DNA from: Chrysochromulina parva
Taxonomy: Eukaryota > Haptophyta > Prymnesiales > Chrysochromulinaceae
Length of the DNA: 11,507 nt
Assembly (NCBI GenBank): GCA_002887195.1
Contig: PJAB01001914.1
Location: 1-11,507 of the forward strand
Direction: 5' to 3'
Below the pieces are notes generated by a model. That model did not search any database. It was not told the DNA's origin and worked only from the letters and a program-made list of their open reading frames with translations. Of this stretch, positions 6,134 to 11,507 are shown in pieces (positions within the stretch are counted from its first letter, which is position 1; every line of letters begins with the position of its first letter). A program made the position numbers and the translations under genes.

Positions 6134-9100
6134 TCATGAGCGCGCCTGATCCCGCTTCAGCCATGCTGCGCTATCCTCTGCGCAATCGAGCGCTTGCGAG
6201 TGGCGGCAGGTGGGCAGCGTGAAAGCAAACTCGGCCTTGCCAACGTCCACCTTCTCATGGCTCAGCTTAAGCTTGTGGGGCGCCGGGGAGGCGGTGACGA
6301 TGTGCTTGAAGGGGTCTTTGGAGTCGCGTCCCGCGAGGAGCGAGCGATGCACCTGTGTGGAGAGGGGAGCGGGCGCCATCGTGAGCGCATGCATGCAGAT
6401 GCCCAGAGGCTCGGCGCGAGGAGCGAGCAATGCACCGAGAAGAGCACGCTGGGCGTCAGCTTGTGCCAACCAACGTCGGTGAGGTATTGGTCCCAAGCCA
6501 TCTCCTCAATCCCGTGCGGGATCGTGGGCGCTCCGGTCACCATCTCTGTCAGGTACTCGACGAAGGTCTCGCCCTTATGGCCAGCGAGGATGGTCTCACG
6601 AAGCCGCTCGCCTGTGGCGATCATCAGCCCAGCGTCCATGTGCGCATGCACCGCGACGCCGCCACAGCAATTCGGGTCGTGGTACGCACGGTCCGTCACG
6701 TACTGTCTGAGCTTGGGCACCGGTAGAGCGCAGTTAAGCAAGCAGTCGTCCGCGCCGTCCTCAGCGAGCCACCAGGTGAGGCAGAGCTCGCGGCTCTCGC
6801 GCCGCAGCCGCGTCAGCAGCGAGCGGATCTGCGCGTTCTGGAGTGCGAGGTCGTCGTGGATGTCGGCCGTTACCACCGTTCGGCTGCGCACCGACAGAAG
6901 CGGCGCGAGGCGCATGGCAGCCAGCAGCCAGGGCGCGATGCGCGGGCGTGGCACGAAATTGAACTCCACGAAGCGGATGCGGCCGCGGCTCGCCTCGTGC
7001 AGCCGCCGCAGCAGGCTCGTGTGTGCAGCGGCGCCTGCGTTGAGATGTAGCTGGAATTCACACCCGCCAAAGTGTACAAGCTTGTCGCTTATGAACGCGA
7101 CGGTTGCGGCGGCGTAGTGCGCGAACGACTTGGCGCCAGGCGCGGTCTCGAAGAGCGAGATCGAAAAGAGTAGTGGCGCGTAGCCTGCGCACGCCTCCCG
7201 CAGACGGCTCTTGTGCAATCCGCTCCGCGGCAGCACGTCCGCCGCTAGGGCCGAGCGCCATCGCACATCGAACGCGAAGGCGATGGCCCGTGCCCAACTG
7301 TCGGGTTGAGAGGCCACGGCACGCTCAGAGGACGAGGCTGAGCCCGGCTTGGCACGCGCCGTAAATGTACTGTCGCCGGCGCTAGCTACAGAAGCTCCAT
7401 CAGCGCCACCGCCATCGCCGCCATGAGCGCCACTGCCAGCGCTACCGCCAGCGTTACGACCAGCGCTACGACCAGCGCTACCGCCGTCGGCCGCGACCTC
7501 GTCAGGAGCTGCTGCTGACTTGGCCTTCTTTGGAGGCGCCTCTCTGGGCTCGACCTCGCCAGACCCCCCTCCCTCGCTCCGAGGCACCTTGCGCTTCTTG
7601 GCTTTGGTGGCCACCCCGGCTGTGGCAGCCGCGCCAGCCGCAGCCGGGGTGGCTTTCTTGGCCCAATCGGCTGCAGCCGCCGCCGCCTCCGTCGCCGTGT
7701 GAGCGGCAACGGTAGCATTTGCCGCTGAGCAGATGAGGACCGCATCGCCACGGCGCCGCGCCTCGTGCACAAAATCCGCTGCCGCATTGAGGCTTTCGTG
7801 CAAGCGCGCCAGCCCCCACGCCCCCTCGCAATTCTCTGAGAGCACCGTCGGCATCCAATGCACGCTCACCTCGGTCAGGGGAACTAAGCTGTCGGCGGCG
7901 GTGGCGGCCGTCGAGCGGACGACGAGGGCTGCCGCAATGGCACCGCAGAAGGCGCTTGCCGTGCGCTGGCGTCGTTCGCCCACGTCTTCCTCCCCAGTGC
8001 AAACACCAACCATGCCTGCCGCCTGCTGCGGCGGCGGCGGCGGCGGCGGCTGACCGGCCTCGAGACCGGCCAGCGCCCGATGTTGGCGTGAAAGGCTCTT
8101 GTCGTGCGTCGGCTCGATTGCGAGGGCGGCGTCACAGTCGGCGAGTGCGGCCGCGTATCGGCCAAGCTGCAAGCGCGCCTCCGCACGCGATGTTAGCAGC
8201 GTGACGAGTAGCCGCGGGTCCGGAGGCGCCACATTGTCTTCGCCCTCGTCCGCGTCGCCTCCGTCCTCGACGCCCTCGCTCTCGGCACTGTGAACGTCAC
8301 AGGTGATCTTGTCCTCGAGTTTGCAACCACCCTCGCGACGCCGCCACTCCTTCCCAATGGAGGTGAGACGATACGTTTCAATGAAATCCTGGTCGGGTGT
8401 GCCGTCCGGAAAGCACACTACGCACGTGAATGAGGCGCGACGAAACGTTGTGGGCGGCAGCCGCTTGGTGACGATGGCCTGCCGCCACTCGAGCTTGCCA
8501 TCCTCCTCTACCTCCACATCGATGCGCTCCCGCCGTCGGGGCATCAGCCGGCGCCAGGGCTCATCGGCGTGATCCCACTCATTGCGACTGCCGTCCTCCT
8601 CGATGCCGCTCTGACCGCCCCCCTCGCCCCCCTGACACGGCACACCGAGCGGCATGGTGCTCAGAAGCATGGGCCCCGAACCACTTGTGGCCGCATGCAG
8701 AGCGAAGGAGTAGAAGTCAGCTGCCATCTTGAAGAACCCAGCACCAAAGGCAGAGTTTCCGAGCTCCTTGAGAGTTCGCGCGCTCGCGTCGCGCGAGAAC
8801 TCGGCCGTGGTGCAGGCCGCGCCCTCGACCGTTTCAGCCCGTGGCTCAGCGGCGGCGAGGCCGGGCAGTTCCTCCACGAGCAGCACTCGCAACCGGCGAT
8901 GGCTGGGCGGTAGCGGAGGTGGCACTAGCGGCACTTGCGGCAGGTTCGCGCAAGAGCTGCTGCCAGCACTGGTAGAACTTGCCCAAATTTGGGTAGAACT
9001 TGTGGTTGCCAACCCAGGCGATGGGGATGACGGTGGCGCTCGGGATGGCGCTCCGGCTGGTGGCGCTAACCCGTCGGCTTCGCTGGGCCTTTTGGCCGTC

Positions 9101-11507
9101 ACAGCCGCAGTGAGCGCTGCTACCTCCGCATCCACCGCCATCGACTCCACACCTGCTGCTGCATCGGCGGCACCGGGAGCGGGCGCAGCTCCAGGCTGCT
9201 CCTCCCGCGCTTCTGTTGCCGCAGCATGGGCAGCAGCCAAACCGCGGCGGCGATCGGCCTCCTCGGTGGCAGCATGAGCGGCGATAACCGCGGCGGCGAT
9301 CGAGGAGCCTATCGGTTTGGGCAGAGGCGCTGGCACGTGCATCGCCGCGGGCGCAGGAGCAGTCCGCGCGGCTCCTGCGGCCGACAAGCTCTCGGCATCC
9401 ACAGCCGACACAGGTGCCTGTGCTGCGGCCGCCATCACCACAGGCTGTGTCAATACTTCGATGGTCAGCCGTGCGAGGGAAGCGGCGTTCTCGACGGTTG
9501 GCAGTGTGCCACACGTGAGCAGGGGCGCTGCAGCCTGCGCTGGTGCGTCGATAAGCGGTGAGCGCATCGGGGCGTACCGAATGGCTGCTGCCGCCTTGGC
9601 CGCAGCTGCAAGCCTTGCCCCGGCGTTGGCGTCCGCTGTAAGCGGCGGTGGCGGTGCCGATGACGATGACGATGAGATCGCACCACTGCTGCTACCTGAA
9701 GCTGCCTCGAGCGCTGCTGCGGGCGCTGCATAAGCCGCCACCTTGGCCCTCTCCGCCTTGCTGATTGCCGCCGCCATCAACTGTCGTTCGAGCTGCTTGC
9801 GGGCGGTGGCGCTCAGCTTCCGCCCAGAACGTGCGCTCTTGTCGATAGCCTTCTGCAACTGCTTTGCGACCGACTGACGCACGCGGGCAGATGCCTGCGC
9901 CGCCAGCTTGCTGGCAGGCTTCTTCGCCGGCTTGGCCGCCGCCTCACACGCCTCTCCGTCTGTTGGTGTAATCTCTGTCCTGCCCGCCGCCTCGCTCGTC
10001 GGCACCTGCAAAGTCAAAGGCGTGTTGGCGGCGGCGGCGGCGGCGGAGGCGGAGGCGGAGGCGGTCAGAGCAGGCGCGGCGGGTGAGAACCGGCCGTTGT
10101 GGATCCGCCACGCCTGCGTCATCGATTTGGCGCGCTCGCCCTGCGGCCCTACATAAGTGCTGTAGCTGCGCGCCTTGCCGGCTCTTTTGATTGCCACCCA
10201 TCCCGTCGGCAGGCCTGCTACCGCCACGGGTACCGCAACGTGCACCGAGGCCGCATTGGCCGTGTCTGATGGAGAGAGGGCTGCCAAAGCGCCTTTCGGA
10301 GCCGCTACGGGAGGCTTGAGCGATGCGCACTGGCTGCAGTATCCTGTCGGACCTCCAAAATAGGAGCAGCCCGTCGTGTCCTTGTTGTGACAGCGGGGCA
10401 GCGTAGCAACATCTGCGGCGGGCGGCGAACTTTGAGCTTTCGCATGCTCACGGCTGCTCGCCGCGGCTTCGCGCCGGCCGCCGCGCGCCAACTTGGATTC
10501 AACGACGGGTGCAGTGGCGGCGGCATCATCAGGTGGAGTCGCGGCATCATCAGGTGGAGTGGCGACGGCATCGGGCTCGGCGGCGGCTCCGGCAGGTTGC
10601 GAGGCTGGCACCGCCTTAGATGACGCCGCTTTGGAGGCGGCGGCCTTGGGGTTCTTGGGCGGTGCTGCCGAAGCGGCCGTCGGCGCTGCTGTGTCGCTCT
10701 CCGAGTAACCGCTGCTACCAGAGTTCATGGAAGTGGCTGAGGCGGCCATAGCAGCGGCGGCGGCACCCGCTGCGCTCGGAGCCTCCGCGAACGGGAGCAA
10801 CTCGGGCACGCCATCGTCGACTTCGAAAGCTGCGGCGGCGGTCGCATCAGCTTCTGCTGGTGCTGGCGCAGCACTCTCTGCCGTGCCGCCCTCGCTGCTC
10901 TTACGTCGCTTCGCGGCCGGGTCGATGCCAGACGCGGCGCATTCAGCCTCGTACCTCTGCTTATCGGCCGCGGCCAACTCCTTATATGGCGCCTTATCGG
11001 CCTCCTCGAGCACCTTCCACTGCGCCTTGATCATCTCGGCAATGGCGGGCGCATCGAGCCCTGGGTGCGCCGCTGTCAGCTTGAGACGCTCCGCCTCGGT
11101 GTAGAACTGGGCAGCGGCCTTCGCGACGCGCGGCCCGCGTTCTGCCTCGCGCTTCTTCTTGGTCTCCTCGGCCGCCTTGGCTTTGGCCTCGCGGGCACGA
11201 GCCGCGGCCTCCTTTGCCTTCGCCGCCACCTTGCTGAACGCAGCCTTGGCCGCAATTGCTTCCTCCCGTGCTTCCGCGACCGCCGCTTCAGCACCGCTCG
11301 TGTCGGCCCTGGCTGCGAGCGCTGCGGCGCGGCACGCCTTGACCTCGAGCCGTGCCGCCCTGGCCTCCTCCTCGGCGGCCGCCTTGGCCTCGGCGGTCGT
11401 GGCGGCCGCGGCGCGCTCGCTCGCCTTGGCGGCGCGCACCTCCGCCTTTACGGCTTTCTCCTCTTCCTTTGCCGCCCGTGCCTCCGCACGAGCCTTGGCC
11501 TGTGCGA
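6134..11507 (-). CDS. Giant mosaic protein, HMG box / A20-like / MBD-like / TPR-Tudor / glycosyltransferase-like, 5' partial; exons 11507-6436 and 6352-6134
   Basis: I do not recognise this as a named gene. The frame is open to the right edge, so the N-terminus lies outside the window; about 1760 residues are visible. Order from N to C: Ala/Glu/Lys coiled-coil-like helix (to about 11140), HMG box, A20-like zinc finger, MBD-like motif, a basic helical stretch (about 9770-9940), long Ala-rich linker, TPR split by a Tudor-like insert, a degenerate Cys-loop segment (about 7680-7900), NLS-like KAKKRKVPR (7579-7605), Gly/Ser-rich linker, and a GT-like domain. Without splicing the frame runs into Ser/Arg/Pro noise and stops at 6262. 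An 83-bp intron (6353-6435) joins phase 0 to 72 sensible residues ending at TGA (6136-6134). HMG and NLS-type signals suggest the nucleus, whereas a GT domain would be odd there. Gene fusion or missed introns cannot be excluded. Confidence 0.7.
6332..6436 (-). repeat. Direct repeat pair marking both boundaries of the 83-bp intron
   Basis: Plus-strand 6415-6436 and 6332-6353 are 22-bp copies with a single mismatch (A at 6430 versus G at 6347), offset by exactly the intron length. One copy spans the donor (GGTGCAT) and the other spans the acceptor/exon boundary. Confidence 0.9.
6353..6435 (-). other. Small spliceosomal intron (83 bp) in the giant gene
   Basis: On the minus strand the donor is TCG|GTGCAT (6435). 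The acceptor is CCCCTCTCCACACAG (G at 6353), a good pyrimidine tract. Both flanks are phase 0, and removing 83 bp shifts into the frame reading VHRSLLAGRDSKDPFKHIV to the TGA. The first 21 intron bases are nearly identical to the first 21 bases of the next exon. Confidence 0.7.
6436..7301 (-). other. Glycosyltransferase-like C-terminal domain of the giant protein
   Basis: About 290 residues, continuing into the last exon, look like a compact globular domain unlike the Ala-rich linker before it. Signals: AGYAPLLFSISLFE as an opening strand; VVTADIHDD (DIHDD codons at 6850-6864), which could be a DxD-type metal/nucleotide-sugar motif after a hydrophobic strand; AHMDAGLMIATG; and HGIEEMAWDQYL (HGIEEM codons 6499-6516), resembling the late GIDE-type motif of some protist and giant-virus glycosyltransferase-like proteins. 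The family call is inference from motif order only. No signal peptide is visible because the protein start is missing. Confidence 0.4.
7435..7482 (-). repeat. 12-bp minisatellite, four units, coding Gly/Ser/Ala/Arg quartets
   Basis: Units at 7435, 7447, 7459 and 7471 are variants of GCCAGCGCTACC. They encode the linker GSAGRSAGRNAGGSAG between the NLS-like cluster and the C-terminal domain, which marks a flexible, rapidly changing linker. Confidence 0.85.
8029..8050 (-). repeat. (CGG)7 run coding polyproline
   Basis: Seven CGG triplets on the plus strand read as a seven-proline run on the coding (minus) strand, just after the last TPR helix. It mirrors the CCG run in the intron of the first gene. 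Confidence 0.9.
8054..8784 (-). other. TPR motifs interrupted by a Tudor-like insert
   Basis: The first TPR-like helix pair is at about 8682-8784 (LKELGNSAFGAGFFKMAADFYSFAL). Later TPR helices are at 8054-8220 (LLTSRAEARLQLGRYAAALADCDAALAIEP), a strong match to TPR spacing with A/G/Y/A/P positions. Between them, 8338-8532 codes a beta-rich block: RIDVEVEEDGKLEWRQAIV, FTCVVCFPDG and DFIETYRLTSIGKEWRR, reminiscent of a Tudor-like barrel. TPRs bind peptides; Tudor barrels often bind methylated residues. Acidic and Gly-rich linkers bound the insert, as expected for a domain dropped into the TPR loop. Confidence 0.6.
10087..10221 (-). other. MBD-like motif
   Basis: The segment reads GLPTGWVAIKRAG, then YSTYVGPQGERAKSMTQAWRIHNG. 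The P-x-GW start, the aromatic strand before P-x-G, and the following basic K/S strand are the layout of methyl-CpG-binding (MBD/TAM) domains. The segment is short and some core positions are uncertain; an AP2-like or WW-like fold is possible. Confidence 0.4.
10327..10392 (-). other. A20-like zinc finger
   Basis: The order is Cys-x7-Cys-x9-Cys-x2-Cys, with CSYFGGPTGYCSQC closely following the A20 pattern (C-G-[FY]-F-G-x-P ... C-S-x-C). The first Cys codon is at 10390-10392 and the last at 10327-10329. A20 fingers usually bind ubiquitin. The spacing between the first two cysteines is longer than typical (x7 against x2-4). Confidence 0.55.
10936..11136 (-). other. HMG box of the giant protein
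   Basis: About 67 residues: GPRVAKAAAQFYTEAERLKL, HPGLDAPAIAEMIKAQWKVL, then DKAPYKELAAADKQRYEAE. Positions of F, Y, the helix-2 W, and the helix-3 K-x-x-Y/R-Y match the HMG-box fold, a minor-groove DNA-bending domain. The preceding 100 residues and those up to the edge are Ala/Glu/Lys/Arg helix. A basic AAKRRK cluster follows. Confidence 0.75.

Noticed and set aside
6262..6435. Unspliced C-terminus of the giant protein reading on to the stop at 6262
   Set aside because: After the GT-like domain this frame gives only Ser/Arg/Pro noise, while the 83-bp intron has good splice sites and restores a sensible 72-residue end.
6194..7117. Plus-strand frame of 307 codons opposite the glycosyltransferase-like domain
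   Set aside because: It is the antisense shadow of the giant gene: Ser/Arg-rich with no motifs, whereas the minus strand shows coherent domain motifs.
8846..9514. Whole 222-codon alternate minus-strand frame as a separate gene
   Set aside because: Most of it is Cys/Arg/Gly noise from GC-rich codons read out of frame. Only the segment at 8951-9037 looked protein-like and is reported separately.
1..11507. Mobile element, virus or CRISPR system
   Set aside because: No transposase, integrase, reverse transcriptase, capsid or polymerase motifs, no long terminal inverted repeats and no regularly spaced repeats were seen.

Overview
The window looks like nuclear DNA of a GC-rich unicellular eukaryote. 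The evidence is two introns with GT-AG ends that restore reading frames, long alanine-rich open frames, a plant-type two-pore potassium channel, and chromatin-type domains (HMG box, Tudor-like, MBD-like) mixed in unusual ways. A haptophyte or similar secondary-plastid alga is my best guess, but this rests on style and not on a diagnostic marker. I see no bacterial operon logic, rRNA, tRNA, CRISPR array, insertion sequence or viral gene.

Layout: (1) At 3-985 (+) lies the 3' end of a gene for an HMG-box protein with a C-terminal Tudor/chromo-like domain, split by a 308-bp phase-0 intron at 222-529. (2) 986-1693 is non-coding, with a 22-bp tandem repeat, a lone AATAAA and ACCGGTACCG-type repeats just before the next gene. 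(3) At 1694-3814 (+) is an apparently intronless 706-residue two-pore K+ channel with two GYGD filters and a C-terminal region like the EF-hand tail of plant TPK channels but with degenerate calcium loops. (4) 3815-4208 is a short spacer. (5) At 4209-5351 (+) is a soluble six-bladed NHL beta-propeller protein of 380 residues (or 346 from a better-placed ATG). (6) 5352-6133 is a convergent spacer with short tandem repeats. (7) From 6134 to beyond the right edge on the minus strand is a giant mosaic gene, 5'-incomplete, of which about 1760 residues are visible. Its order is charged coiled coil, HMG box, A20-like zinc finger, MBD-like motif, long Ala-rich linker, TPR interrupted by a Tudor-like insert, a degenerate Cys-loop segment, a basic nuclear-localisation-type cluster, and a C-terminal glycosyltransferase-like domain.

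The three plus-strand genes have no visible functional link to each other. The two edge genes share an architecture theme: an HMG box joined to small beta-barrel-type chromatin or peptide-binding domains, suggesting nuclear roles.

The most unusual items are the giant mosaic protein and its small 83-bp intron (6353-6435). Near-identical 22-bp direct repeats mark this intron's two boundaries, a structure expected for recent intron gain by duplication or break repair. No search was possible, so domain calls rest on motif recognition alone.
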